The notes beneath the pieces are model-generated. The model saw only the letters and a list, made by a program, of their open reading frames with translations, did no database searches and was not told the origin of the DNA. Made by a program: the position numbers and the translations under genes. DNA of 38,980 nucleotides from Phycisphaerales bacterium (GTDB lineage: Bacteria > Planctomycetota > Phycisphaerae > Phycisphaerales > UBA1924), in assembly GCA_028284805.1 (NCBI GenBank), contig JANQQZ010000011.1, forward strand, positions 1 through 38,980. The letters are read 5' to 3'. Below are positions 23,675 through 32,237 of the stretch, piece after piece. Position 1 is the first letter of the stretch, and each line of letters opens with the position of its first letter.

Positions 23675-26628
23675 TGGCCAAGAAGAAGACCAAGAAGAAG
23701 ACCAAGAGGAAGGCCGTGCCCAAGAAGGTCGAGGCACTCACCCATGAGGACGCGTCGCGGAAGAACATCCCGACGGCCGAGTACCAGTCCGTCATGGGCA
23801 AGGAGCAGCAGGCGCCGGTTCCGGTGGCGTACTCGCGCGAGGGCGTCGGCGGGGCGCTCGCGGACGAGAAGGACGGGCGGAACCGGGACCTCGACCCCCA
23901 GCTCGTCTGGCGCGGCAAAGACGAGCAGGACTGGTCCGACCTCGTCGTCCACGCGACGCCGCTGTTCATCCAGGAGAAGGTCCACCCCAAGGTCCTGATC
24001 GACGACCTGCGGCATCGCACCGAGGCCGACGACCAGAACGCAGAGCCGCAGATGGATCTGTTCGGCGACTTCAACGGCGTGCCGGAGGGCGATGCCAAGA
24101 CCGAGTTCTACCAGCACGACGCGAACTGGACGAACCGGATGATCCTGGGCGACTCGCTGCAGGTCATGGCCTCGCTCGCCGAGCGCGAGGGGCTGCGCGG
24201 GCAGGTGCAGTGCATCTACCTCGACCCGCCCTACGGCATCAAGTTCAACTCCAACTTTCAGTGGTCAACGACAAGCCGCGATGTCAAGGACGGCAAGACC
24301 GACCACATCACGCGCGAACCCGAGCAAGTCAAAGCCTTTCGCGACACTTGGCGCGATGGGATCCACTCATACCTGACCTACCTTCGTGACCGACTCACCG
24401 TCGCGCGTGACCTCCTCGCCGACTCTGGTTGCATCTTCGTCCAAATCGGTGACGAGAACGTCCACCGTGTCAGAGCCGTACTTGACGAGATCTTTGGAGA
24501 GCAGAACTGCGCAAGTCAGATCGCATTTTTCAAGACGAGTAGCGCAACTACAGAGGGGCTCGCGGGTGTAGTGGACTACCTCTTGTGCTATGCGAAGTCT
24601 CTCTCGCAGATGAAGTACCGGCAGCTATTCATTGACAAGGAGATGGGGGGCCAGGGGGGCGGGGCATATTCAAGGCTGCAACTATCCGACGGCTCACGCC
24701 GAACGGCGACCAAGGCGGAAAAGGCGAATCCGTTGGAAGTACCATCGGGTGCGAGGCCGTACCGCGTGAGCGATCTTACGAGCCAACGCCCTCCCGGAGA
24801 TTTCCCGGTGCCGTTCCAAGGCCGCAAGTTCAGGCCTGGAAAAGGCTATTGGAAAACGCACTTGGAAGGCTTGATCCGTGCTAGTCGTTCATGTCGCGTA
24901 ATGACCACGGGACCTCGGATCTACTACGTCCGGTTCATCGATGACTTTCCCGTGTTTGCCCGAAGCAACACGTGGACAGATACCGTTGTGGCAGGGTTCG
25001 CATCAAACAAAGTGTACGTAGTCGAGACGTCCGCGAAAGTTGTCGAACGCTGCATTCTCATGGCTACAGATCCCGGCGATCTGGTGCTGGATCCGACGTG
25101 CGGATCTGGAACGACGGCTACTGTCGCCGAGCAATGGGGTCGGCGGTGGATCACGATCGACACATCTCGCGTCTCGCTTGCCCTGGCGCGGGCGAGGATC
25201 ATGGGCGCCCGGTACCCCTTCTACCTCCTCGCTGACTCGAAGGACGGCGTCGAGAAGGAGGCCTCAGTCACGCGCAGCGACCTGCCCGACGGCTACGAGC
25301 GGCGGCATTACACCGACAATGTCCGGCATGGCTTCGTGTACGAGCGCGTGCCGCACATCACGCTGAAGGCGATCGCGAACAACGCGGAGATCGATGTCAT
25401 CTGGGAGCGGTTCGAGGCGAAGCTGTCGCCGGCGCGCGAGAAGCTCACCAAGAAACTGCCCGCGAAATGGCTCGCCGAGTACCGCAAGACGCAGAAGTAC
25501 ACCGCGGAGGTGCCGGCCGAGATCCAGGAGTGGGAGGTCCCGCGCGAGCGGCCCGAGGAATGGCCCGGGGCGTGCCAGCCGCTGCTCGACGAGTTCTGGG
25601 AGCTCCGCATCGCCCGGCAGCAGGAGATCGACGCGAGCATCGCCGCGAAGGCGGACTTCGAGTACCTCTACGACAAGCCGTACGAGGACAAGAAGAAGGT
25701 CCGCGTGGCCGGCCCGTTCACGGTGGAGAGTCTGAGCCCGCACCGCACGCTGGGTGTGGACGAGGACGACGGTCTGATCGACCCGCTCAAGCAGGCGGAG
25801 GGCGAGGACGCCCACGCCGCCGGCGAGGCTGTTGGTGATGTGGGCAGCTTCGTCGAGATGGTGCTCGACAACCTGCGTGCGGCGGGCGTGCAGCAGGCCA
25901 ACAAGGAGGACAGGCTGAGCTTGAGTTCGATCGCGCCGTGGCCCGGGCGGTACATCTGCGCCGAGGGGCGGTACGTCGAGGGGGACGGGGAGGCCGGGAC
26001 GGAGAAGCGTGCGGGCATCTTCATCGGCCCGGAGTTCGGCACGGTCTCGCGGCAGGACCTGGTCACCGCGGCGCGGGAGGCGGGCGACGCGGACTTCGAC
26101 GTGCTGATCGCGTGCGCGTTCAGCTACGAGGCGCACGCGAGCGAGTTCAGCAAGCTCGGGCGGATCCCGGTGCTGAAGGCGACCATGAACGCCGACCTGC
26201 ACATGGGCACGGAGCTGAAGAACACGGGCAAGGGCAACCTGTTCGTGATCTTCGGCGAGCCGGACATCGAGATCCTCGACGCCGAGGGCGCGCCCGGGCA
26301 GATCCGGATCAAGATCAACGGCGTGGACGTGTTCCACCCGTCGAGCGGCGAGATCCGCAGCGACAACGCCGACGGCATCGCGTGCTGGTTCATCGACACG
26401 GACTACAACGAGGAGAGCTTCTTCGTCCGCCACGCGTACTTCCTCGGGCAGAACGACCCGTACAAGGCGCTCAAGACCACGCTGAAGGCCGAGATCAACG
26501 AGGAGGCGTGGGCGACGCTGAACAGCGATGTGTCGCGGCCGTTCAAGAAGCCCGGGGGCGGGCGGATCGCGGTGAAGGTGATCAATCACCTCGGGGATGA
26601 GGTGATGAAGGTGTTCAGGGTGGAGTGA
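23674..26628 (+). CDS. Site-specific DNA methyltransferase, type III Mod-like
   Basis: A 984-aa amino-methyltransferase that should modify adenine in the site recognised with the Res protein. The catalytic motif IV YLDPPYGIKF (DPPY about 184-187) precedes the SAM-binding motif I LVLDPTCGSGTT (about 470), the order seen in type III Mod enzymes. The roughly 280 residues between them should hold the target-recognition domain. The C-terminal third (about 690-984) is a large extra region with VGSFVEMVLDNLRAAGVQQ and many acidic segments, of unknown function. The N-terminus is a lysine-rich tail (AKKKTKKKTKRK). Its ATG overlaps the previous TGA (TGATG). The middle, about 24.25-25.2 kb, is visibly poorer in GC than both ends. 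Confidence 0.88.
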   Translation: MAKKKTKKKTKRKAVPKKVEALTHEDASRKNIPTAEYQSVMGKEQQAPVPVAYSREGVGGALADEKDGRNRDLDPQLVWRGKDEQDWSDLVVHATPLFIQEKVHPKVLIDDLRHRTEADDQNAEPQMDLFGDFNGVPEGDAKTEFYQHDANWTNRMILGDSLQVMASLAEREGLRGQVQCIYLDPPYGIKFNSNFQWSTTSRDVKDGKTDHITREPEQVKAFRDTWRDGIHSYLTYLRDRLTVARDLLADSGCIFVQIGDENVHRVRAVLDEIFGEQNCASQIAFFKTSSATTEGLAGVVDYLLCYAKSLSQMKYRQLFIDKEMGGQGGGAYSRLQLSDGSRRTATKAEKANPLEVPSGARPYRVSDLTSQRPPGDFPVPFQGRKFRPGKGYWKTHLEGLIRASRSCRVMTTGPRIYYVRFIDDFPVFARSNTWTDTVVAGFASNKVYVVETSAKVVERCILMATDPGDLVLDPTCGSGTTATVAEQWGRRWITIDTSRVSLALARARIMGARYPFYLLADSKDGVEKEASVTRSDLPDGYERRHYTDNVRHGFVYERVPHITLKAIANNAEIDVIWERFEAKLSPAREKLTKKLPAKWLAEYRKTQKYTAEVPAEIQEWEVPRERPEEWPGACQPLLDEFWELRIARQQEIDASIAAKADFEYLYDKPYEDKKKVRVAGPFTVESLSPHRTLGVDEDDGLIDPLKQAEGEDAHAAGEAVGDVGSFVEMVLDNLRAAGVQQANKEDRLSLSSIAPWPGRYICAEGRYVEGDGEAGTEKRAGIFIGPEFGTVSRQDLVTAAREAGDADFDVLIACAFSYEAHASEFSKLGRIPVLKATMNADLHMGTELKNTGKGNLFVIFGEPDIEILDAEGAPGQIRIKINGVDVFHPSSGEIRSDNADGIACWFIDTDYNEESFFVRHAYFLGQNDPYKALKTTLKAEINEEAWATLNSDVSRPFKKPGGGRIAVKVINHLGDEVMKVFRVE

Positions 26629-26634
26629 CGCCGG

Positions 26635-27168
26635 ATGGCCAAACGGAGCCACACCAAGCAACGGGCCCGCAAACAGACTGAGTGGCACCTCTGGACTGAC
26701 GGAGAGGTCTGGAACGTGGTCGCAGGGAAGCTGGTTCCTCCGCCCGGTCGGCCACGCAAGGTTGCTTCGCTGTTCCGTCATGTTGCGGAAAAAATTCCCT
26801 ACGACGCCCTCGATGAGGTGCGCAAGCATTTCCGGAGCGAGGACTGGGCGCGGGATGGCGTGTACATCGCTCATGATTCGATGGGCTTTGCGAGATACGT
26901 AGGACGTGGGCACGTGTTCAATCGCTTGAAGGCGCGGCAAAGAGCCGCTCCTCTGGAACTCCACTACTTCTCGTTCTACATCGTGTCGAACAAGAATCAC
27001 GAAAGAGAGATCGAGACTTTGATGATCCGACTCGCCGGGCCACACTTGCACTTTAATGAGCGGAAGAAACGGGTGGACATCAAGGCTGGCAGCATTCAGG
27101 ACTACGAAGCGGGTACACGGTTCGTTGAGCGGCGACGCCGGCGGCGTGGCAGCACGCAGGGGGCGTAG
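26635..27168 (+). CDS. Probable GIY-YIG-like nuclease of the restriction operon
   Basis: A 177-aa protein with a basic N-terminus (MAKRSHTKQRARKQ), no signal peptide, and a C-terminal half that fits the GIY-YIG fold. DGVYIAHD and ARYVGRGH could supply the two beta strands, FNRLKARQ the conserved Arg helix, HEREIETLMIRLAGP the Glu helix, and LHFNERKKR the Asn. The gene begins 6 bp after mod and ends 2 bp before the helicase gene, so it belongs to the same transcript. The protein could be a nicking effector or a partner of the helicase. The match is by motif order only; a specialised non-nuclease derivative is possible. Confidence 0.6.
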   Translation: MAKRSHTKQRARKQTEWHLWTDGEVWNVVAGKLVPPPGRPRKVASLFRHVAEKIPYDALDEVRKHFRSEDWARDGVYIAHDSMGFARYVGRGHVFNRLKARQRAAPLELHYFSFYIVSNKNHEREIETLMIRLAGPHLHFNERKKRVDIKAGSIQDYEAGTRFVERRRRRRGSTQGA

Positions 27169-27170
27169 CC

Positions 27171-29261
27171 GTGCAGTTCCGAATCGCCGATACATTCACC
27201 GCCAGCCTCGGCCGGCTGACCAACGACGAGCAGAAAGCCGTCAAGATCACGGTGTTCGATCTCCAGTCGGACCCGGTGAACCCCGGGCTGCAGATGCACC
27301 GGATCGATCGGTGCCGGGACCCTCACTTCTGGTCAGCAAGGGTCGGGCGAGATATCCGGCTGATCCTGCACAAGACCGACGCCAGCTTGCTGATCTGCTA
27401 TGTCGATCATCACGACAAGGCGTACGACTGGGCGACGCGGCGCAAGATTGAGACGCACCCTCGGACCGGGGCAGCGCAGATCGTGGAGATCCGTGAGCTC
27501 GTCCGGGAGATCGAGATCCCTCGGTATGTCGAGCCCGACGAAGCGGCGTCTGCCCCCGCAGCTCCGCGGCCGACGGCCCCGGCGCTCAGGGGGGTGAGCG
27601 AACAGCAACTGCTCGACTACGGCGTGCCAGAGGAGTGGATCGAGGACGCCCTGACGGCGGACGAGGACACGCTCCTGCGGATGACGGATCACCTGCCCTC
27701 TGAGGCGGCCGAGGCCGTGCTGAGCCTTGCCACAGGCACGGTGCCGCCACTGCCGGCTCAGGCGAGGAACGAGGATCCATTCCTGCATCCCGATGCGGAG
27801 CGCCGCTTCCGCGTCATGACGGACTCGGAGGAGCTCCGGCAGGCGCTCGAGTATCCCTGGGAGCGGTGGACCGTTTTCCTGCATCCAGATCAGCGAGAAA
27901 CGGTCGATCGGGAATACAGCGGACCGGCACGGGTGTCCGGCTCGGCGGGCACGGGCAAAACGATCGTGGCGCTGCACCGGGCTGTCCGGCTTGCAACCAA
28001 GTACCCCGAGGGAAAGGTACTGTTGGCGACATTCTCAATCCCGCTGGCGAGGGATCTGCGTACGAAAGCTGATCGTCTGATTGGTGAACGGAACGATCTG
28101 AAAGAGCGAATCTCGGTGCGATCCCTCGACGAGTTCGCACTCGAGCGGTATGAGTCGCAATTTGGTCTCCCGAAGGTCCTGACGCGTGGCATGCTCAGTC
28201 AGCTGATCCGAGACGAGGTCTCGCATATCGAGACACGGCTGTCGCCCACGTTCGTTGAAGGCGAATGGCTCGATGTGATCGATGCATGGCAGATCAGTAC
28301 TTGGGAGGCGTACCGCGATGTTCCTAGGCTCGGCCGAAAGACTCGGTTAGGTGAGAAGCAGAGGGAGGCTTTGTGGCCCGGTTTCGAACGTGTCCGGGCA
28401 ACGCTCGATGAGCGGGGCCTTGTCACGATGCCGATGGTCTACGCGGCTCTCACGCGCCACGCTATCGAGACCGGGGAGGTACTCGTTGATGGGATCGTGG
28501 TAGACGAGGCGCAGGACCTGTCTGTGTCCCAGCTACGTTTCTTGGCGGCGATCGCAGGCGGCAAACCTGATGGGCTTTTCTTTGCTGGCGACCTTGGACA
28601 GCGCATCTTTCAGGCACCCTTCTCCTGGTCGTCGCTTGGAGTAGACATTCGCGGAAGATCCAAGACTCTGCGGATTAACTACAGAACCTCACACCAAATT
28701 CGCTCGGCGGCCGATCGACTGCTTGATTCGAAGCTGTCTGACGTTGACGGGAACGAAGAGACGCGTCGGGGAACAGTCTCGGTCTTCAACGGGCCAACAC
28801 CCGAGATCCGGATCGGGAGTTCAGCAGAGGATGAAGTTCGTCTGGTTGCAGAGTGGCTCAGTGAGCTCGCCGACCTGGGCGTATCGCCCCACGAATTCGC
28901 AATCATCGTGCGTTCATCTGTAGAGTTGCCACGTGCTCGAGCGATGGCGAAGGCTGCCGGCCTTGAGACTTCGAGTCTGGACGACGATGCGGGACATGCA
29001 AGTGGGACAATCGCGATCGTTACCATGCACCGGGCAAAGGGACTCGAGTTTCGTGCTGTCGTAGTTGGGTGCTGCGACGACGAGGTTATCCCGAGTCAGG
29101 ACCGGATCAGCACGGTCGCTGATAGCGCGGATCTGAGCGAAATCTACAACACCGAACGTCACCTCCTCTACGTGGCTTGCACTCGCGCGAGGGACTACTT
29201 GCTCGTTTCCGGCGTCGCTCCGGCATCGGAGTTCCTCGATGATCTCGCGATCGTGCCGTGA
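27171..29261 (+). CDS. UvrD/Rep-like SF1 helicase with N-terminal RelE/ParE-like domain
   Basis: A 696-aa protein from a GTG start behind AGGGGG. Residues 1-95 resemble RelE/ParE toxins: DPVNPGLQMHRIDRCRDPHF, WSARVGRDIRLILHK and LLICYVDHHDKAYDWATRRK. After a linker (about 100-250), the SF1 helicase core shows Walker A SAGTGKT (about 256), VVDEAQDLS (about 445), GDLGQRIF, INYRTS, TMHRAKGLEF and YVACTRARDYLLV (about 667). UvrD-like enzymes unwind DNA 3' to 5' and recur in defence systems; the toxin-like domain may bind or cut RNA or serve as a contact surface. No antitoxin gene is adjacent, so if the domain is active it must be controlled in cis. It is the last gene of the coupled operon. Confidence 0.87.
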   Translation: MQFRIADTFTASLGRLTNDEQKAVKITVFDLQSDPVNPGLQMHRIDRCRDPHFWSARVGRDIRLILHKTDASLLICYVDHHDKAYDWATRRKIETHPRTGAAQIVEIRELVREIEIPRYVEPDEAASAPAAPRPTAPALRGVSEQQLLDYGVPEEWIEDALTADEDTLLRMTDHLPSEAAEAVLSLATGTVPPLPAQARNEDPFLHPDAERRFRVMTDSEELRQALEYPWERWTVFLHPDQRETVDREYSGPARVSGSAGTGKTIVALHRAVRLATKYPEGKVLLATFSIPLARDLRTKADRLIGERNDLKERISVRSLDEFALERYESQFGLPKVLTRGMLSQLIRDEVSHIETRLSPTFVEGEWLDVIDAWQISTWEAYRDVPRLGRKTRLGEKQREALWPGFERVRATLDERGLVTMPMVYAALTRHAIETGEVLVDGIVVDEAQDLSVSQLRFLAAIAGGKPDGLFFAGDLGQRIFQAPFSWSSLGVDIRGRSKTLRINYRTSHQIRSAADRLLDSKLSDVDGNEETRRGTVSVFNGPTPEIRIGSSAEDEVRLVAEWLSELADLGVSPHEFAIIVRSSVELPRARAMAKAAGLETSSLDDDAGHASGTIAIVTMHRAKGLEFRAVVVGCCDDEVIPSQDRISTVADSADLSEIYNTERHLLYVACTRARDYLLVSGVAPASEFLDDLAIVP

Positions 29262-29359
29262 CGCCAGCGCCGAGTCCCGCCCGCGGCACAAGCTGGTAGC
29301 GCACCAAGCCCGCATAGCCGAGCACAGTTTCTAACCCATCTCGGCTGTTGAAGTTGCAC

Positions 29360-29387
29360 ACCTCCGACCTTCTCGTCGGCTACGGCC
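29360..29387. repeat. Left copy of 24-nt direct repeat, with 18-nt inverted match to tRNA-Pro
   Basis: Positions 29364-29387 match 38694-38717 with one mismatch; the shared core is CTTCTCGTCGGCTACGGCC. Positions 29360-29377 (ACCTCCGACCTTCTCGTC) are the exact reverse complement of tRNA-Pro bases 18210-18227. The repeat lies 3 nt downstream of the minus-strand kinase stop codon and 98 nt past the helicase stop, at the junction of the two accessory modules. Confidence 0.85.
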
Positions 29388-29390
29388 GAG

Positions 29391-32237
29391 TTACTGGATC
29401 TCGGAGGCAGACGCTTCTGCCTGCGTGAGCAGTTCGTTCGCCATGATCACGAACCGGTGAGCCGGACTGAAGTGCTCAGTAAGCCTGTCGAGAGCGGTAC
29501 GGAGGTCCTCGGCCGCCAGTTCGATGTTGCCAAGCGCTAACCTCGCGCGTCCTCGCTCGATCAGGAAGACGCCGTGATAGGCATGGTCTTCAGGGAGTGA
29601 GTTGTTGGCAAGCACGACGAGCAACGTGGCCAACTCCTCGGCTTCTTGCGCTTCGCCTGTTTCGACCAGTTGGCCGATCAGGTTGCGCATCGAGATGAGC
29701 GTTTTGGTATGCGATTGTCCGAGGGTCTCGAGCCGACCCTCAAAAGCAAGCCGGTAGTACTTCACCGCGCGCATGTGATCACCATCAGCCGCGGCGGCCA
29801 TGCCGATCGTGTTGGCGCAGGTCAGCGTGTCCGGGTGTGTCTTCCCCTGCTGGCGGGCGAGAACAACGTATGCGTCTTCGGCGATGCTCGCGGCCTCGGC
29901 GTGCTGCTCGGTCGTGGCAAGTATGCCAGCGAGGTTTACCAGTGTGCCAATCGTGCTGGGATGTTCTGCACCAAGCGCTTCGCGTTGCACGTTGCAGATT
30001 TCTCGCGTCAGGGCGATCGCTTCATTGTGATTGCCTCTCGTGTGAAGCAGAGTCGCCAGGCTTGTCCGGGCTGTCAGCGTGTGCGGGTGTCTCGAGCCGA
30101 GCAGGTTCGTAAGGCCTTCGGCAGCCCGGCGAATGTGATCCTCCGCTTCTTCGGCGTTTCCAAGTCGGAAGAGAGTGCGGCCGAGGTGCTGGTGTGCCAT
30201 GTACACGCTGGGGTGGGCCTTGCCAAGGAGTTCCTGTCGGCGTTCAAGGACCTCTCGAATGATCGGTTCTGCTTCGTCGAGCCTGCCAGCGCTTGTCAGC
30301 ACGTTCGAGAGCATGCTGAGCACCCTGAGGTGGGATTCGCTGCCTACGCCCGTGACCTCGGGCCAGCGGGCGCTCAGCAAGCGGTACATCTCTATGGCTT
30401 CATCGAACTCGCCGCGCCGGCGGTGCAGGTTGGCGATGACCTCATCGGCGTGGAGGGTCACCTCACTGATCGTGCCCAGCTCGCGTTCCGCAGCAACGCG
30501 GGCACGCGTTGCGATATCCTTCGCCATGTCGATATCGCCCATCCCGGTGCTGAGAACAGCAAGCCCGATTCGCGAGCCCAGCAACTCCTTCGCGTAACGG
30601 TCGCCGTGAACTTCGCGCAGCTTGATCGCCCGTTCTTGGATGGGGAGGCCGACATCATGGAGCCCCAGGTCCGAGGCGCTCTCGGCGAGATCGTCAAGAA
30701 CGGCGGCGAGTGTCAGTGGATCATCCTGAAACTCAGATTCAGCTGCCTCGACGGCGTCCGTCAGCAGTGCGCCGGCAACGCCCCGACGGGCGACTTCTGT
30801 GAAGTCGGCTCCTGCAACCGCCGGATTCAGGTCAGAGACGACCTCTGGTGGCAACATATCTATCAGCCCATCTCGAATTGAGAATCCGAGGCTGGCGATG
30901 TCCGTGGAGCCAAGTCTTGCAGACTGGAACTCCGCGAGGCGCGCGAGGCGTTGCTCCTGTTCGGTCTCGCGATCTAGGGCTGCTTGCAGTTCGTCGCCCC
31001 GCCGCAGCGCCCAGATCAGACCGGTCGACGTGCCGATCAGCCCGAGCAGGATGGTTGTGACAATCGCTGTTCCGTACGCAACAAGTGAGCGGTTGCGTCT
31101 GGCGAACTGCCGCACGAGATAGAGCCGCGTGGGCGGACGGATGCTGACCGGCGCACCCGCGATGAACCGCTCTATGTCGTCGGCGAAGTCCTTGGCCGTC
31201 TCGTAGCGATCGTCTGGATCTTTCTCAAGCGCATGCAGAACGATGCAGTCGAACTCGAGGCTCGCCCCGACCTCGGACCGGGTGCTGGGAACCCCGGGTC
31301 GCGCGTTCTGAATCATGTCCTGGATCTGGTCAAGGGGCAGGCCCGCAAAGTCTGTACCGCCGATCGGTACTTCACCGGTCAGCATCTCGAAGAGCACGAC
31401 GCCGAGCGCGTAGACATCCGATCGAGCATCGACGTCCGGATTGCCGAAGCGGGCCTGCTCGGGGCTCATGTAGTCGAGCGTGCCGACGAGTTGTGTGTCC
31501 AGGGTGTGTTGCTGGTTGGCGATAGGCGAATCTGCGCCGATCGCCTTGGCGACGCCAAAGTCGATGATTTTGGGGATCGGCTCGCCGTCCTCCATAGAGA
31601 CGAGGATGTTCGATGGCTTGAGGTCGCGGTGGAGGATGCCGCGCGTGTGGGCGTGCTGCACGCCCCGGCAGACCTGAACAAACAGCGCGATGCGTTCACG
31701 GAATCCGAGTCCCTGCTCGTCGCAGAAGGTGGTGATGGGGGGGCCATCGACGAGTTCCATCGAGAACCAGGAGGGACCATAGGGCTCGGCGCCGGCGTCG
31801 AACACGGTCGCGATGTTGCGGTGCTGGAGCCGCGCGAGAGCCTGCCGCTCCGCTTCAAATCTACCGAGCACGGCCGACGTATCAAAGCCCGGCCTGACGA
31901 CCTTCAGCGCGACGTCTCTCCGAATCGGCCGGTCCTGCCTGGCGCGATACACGCACGCCATGCCGCCTCGTCCCAGAACGGAATCGATAGCAAACGGCCC
32001 GATCGCCTCGGGTATCTCGGCGCGGTCGTTGAGGGTGCCGGGCGCATTGACGAGCGGATCGAACAACGCGTGATCTGTTCCGTCGCTCGCTGCGAGCAGG
32101 TCTTCGAGGGCTCGACGCGTGGCCGCGTCTTCGCCAACCTCCAGATCGAGTAGCGCCCGCCGTTCGGTCCCTGACAGCGGCTCTAGCCGACCGAACAGCT
32201 CCTTGATTCTGACATTGCCCGCTTGCGCGCCGTTCAT
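29391..32237 (-). CDS. Membrane Ser/Thr protein kinase (Hanks type) with TPR repeats
   Basis: A 948-aa signalling kinase. The catalytic domain (about 80-350) shows the glycine loop LGRGGMACVYRA (about 87), ALKVV, the loop HRDLKPSN (about 200), IIDFGVAK (about 224), and SPEQARFG. A single transmembrane helix follows (SLVAYGTAIVTTILLGLIG, about 383-405). About 560-940 carries tandem TPR/kinesin-light-chain-like repeats such as HPSTIGTLVNLAGILATTEQ, which would lie beyond the membrane as a sensor or docking domain. The ATG at 32237 overlaps the sigma-factor stop (ATGA), so the two are translationally coupled. It presumably phosphorylates or regulates the sigma factor or its partners; such kinase/sigma pairs are common in planctomycetes. 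Confidence 0.92.
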   Translation of the reverse strand: MNGAQAGNVRIKELFGRLEPLSGTERRALLDLEVGEDAATRRALEDLLAASDGTDHALFDPLVNAPGTLNDRAEIPEAIGPFAIDSVLGRGGMACVYRARQDRPIRRDVALKVVRPGFDTSAVLGRFEAERQALARLQHRNIATVFDAGAEPYGPSWFSMELVDGPPITTFCDEQGLGFRERIALFVQVCRGVQHAHTRGILHRDLKPSNILVSMEDGEPIPKIIDFGVAKAIGADSPIANQQHTLDTQLVGTLDYMSPEQARFGNPDVDARSDVYALGVVLFEMLTGEVPIGGTDFAGLPLDQIQDMIQNARPGVPSTRSEVGASLEFDCIVLHALEKDPDDRYETAKDFADDIERFIAGAPVSIRPPTRLYLVRQFARRNRSLVAYGTAIVTTILLGLIGTSTGLIWALRRGDELQAALDRETEQEQRLARLAEFQSARLGSTDIASLGFSIRDGLIDMLPPEVVSDLNPAVAGADFTEVARRGVAGALLTDAVEAAESEFQDDPLTLAAVLDDLAESASDLGLHDVGLPIQERAIKLREVHGDRYAKELLGSRIGLAVLSTGMGDIDMAKDIATRARVAAERELGTISEVTLHADEVIANLHRRRGEFDEAIEMYRLLSARWPEVTGVGSESHLRVLSMLSNVLTSAGRLDEAEPIIREVLERRQELLGKAHPSVYMAHQHLGRTLFRLGNAEEAEDHIRRAAEGLTNLLGSRHPHTLTARTSLATLLHTRGNHNEAIALTREICNVQREALGAEHPSTIGTLVNLAGILATTEQHAEAASIAEDAYVVLARQQGKTHPDTLTCANTIGMAAAADGDHMRAVKYYRLAFEGRLETLGQSHTKTLISMRNLIGQLVETGEAQEAEELATLLVVLANNSLPEDHAYHGVFLIERGRARLALGNIELAAEDLRTALDRLTEHFSPAHRFVIMANELLTQAEASASEIQ

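Larger units (their letters stand above)
18173..29387. mobile_element. Genomic island at tRNA-Pro: decayed integrative element plus restriction/defence operon
   Basis: The tRNA is followed at once by an integrase remnant, a Rep remnant and an excisionase-like remnant, then by a compact operon with restriction-modification and helicase genes. Base composition from 19 to 24 kb and from 28 to 29.3 kb is visibly less GC-rich than the flanking chromosome. At the far side (29360-29377) lies an 18-nt inverted copy of tRNA-Pro bases 18210-18227, ACCTCCGACCTTCTCGTC. Because it is inverted it is not a simple attR. The island boundary on the right is therefore inferred, not proven. Confidence 0.6.

Noticed and set aside
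25264..27195. 643-codon minus-strand frame opposite mod and the GIY-YIG-like gene
   Set aside because: No domain can be seen and the plus strand genes are tightly coupled with clear motifs.
20296..29261. Assigning the operon to BREX, DISARM or Gabija
   Set aside because: There is no BrxL/PglZ, no DrmA/DrmB and no GajA-type OLD nuclease. The only overlap is the generic presence of a methyltransferase or a UvrD-like helicase.
18210..29377. Calling the tRNA-Pro segment and the 29.36-kb copy attL and attR
   Set aside because: They are in inverted orientation; site-specific excision needs direct repeats, so only the similarity itself is reported.
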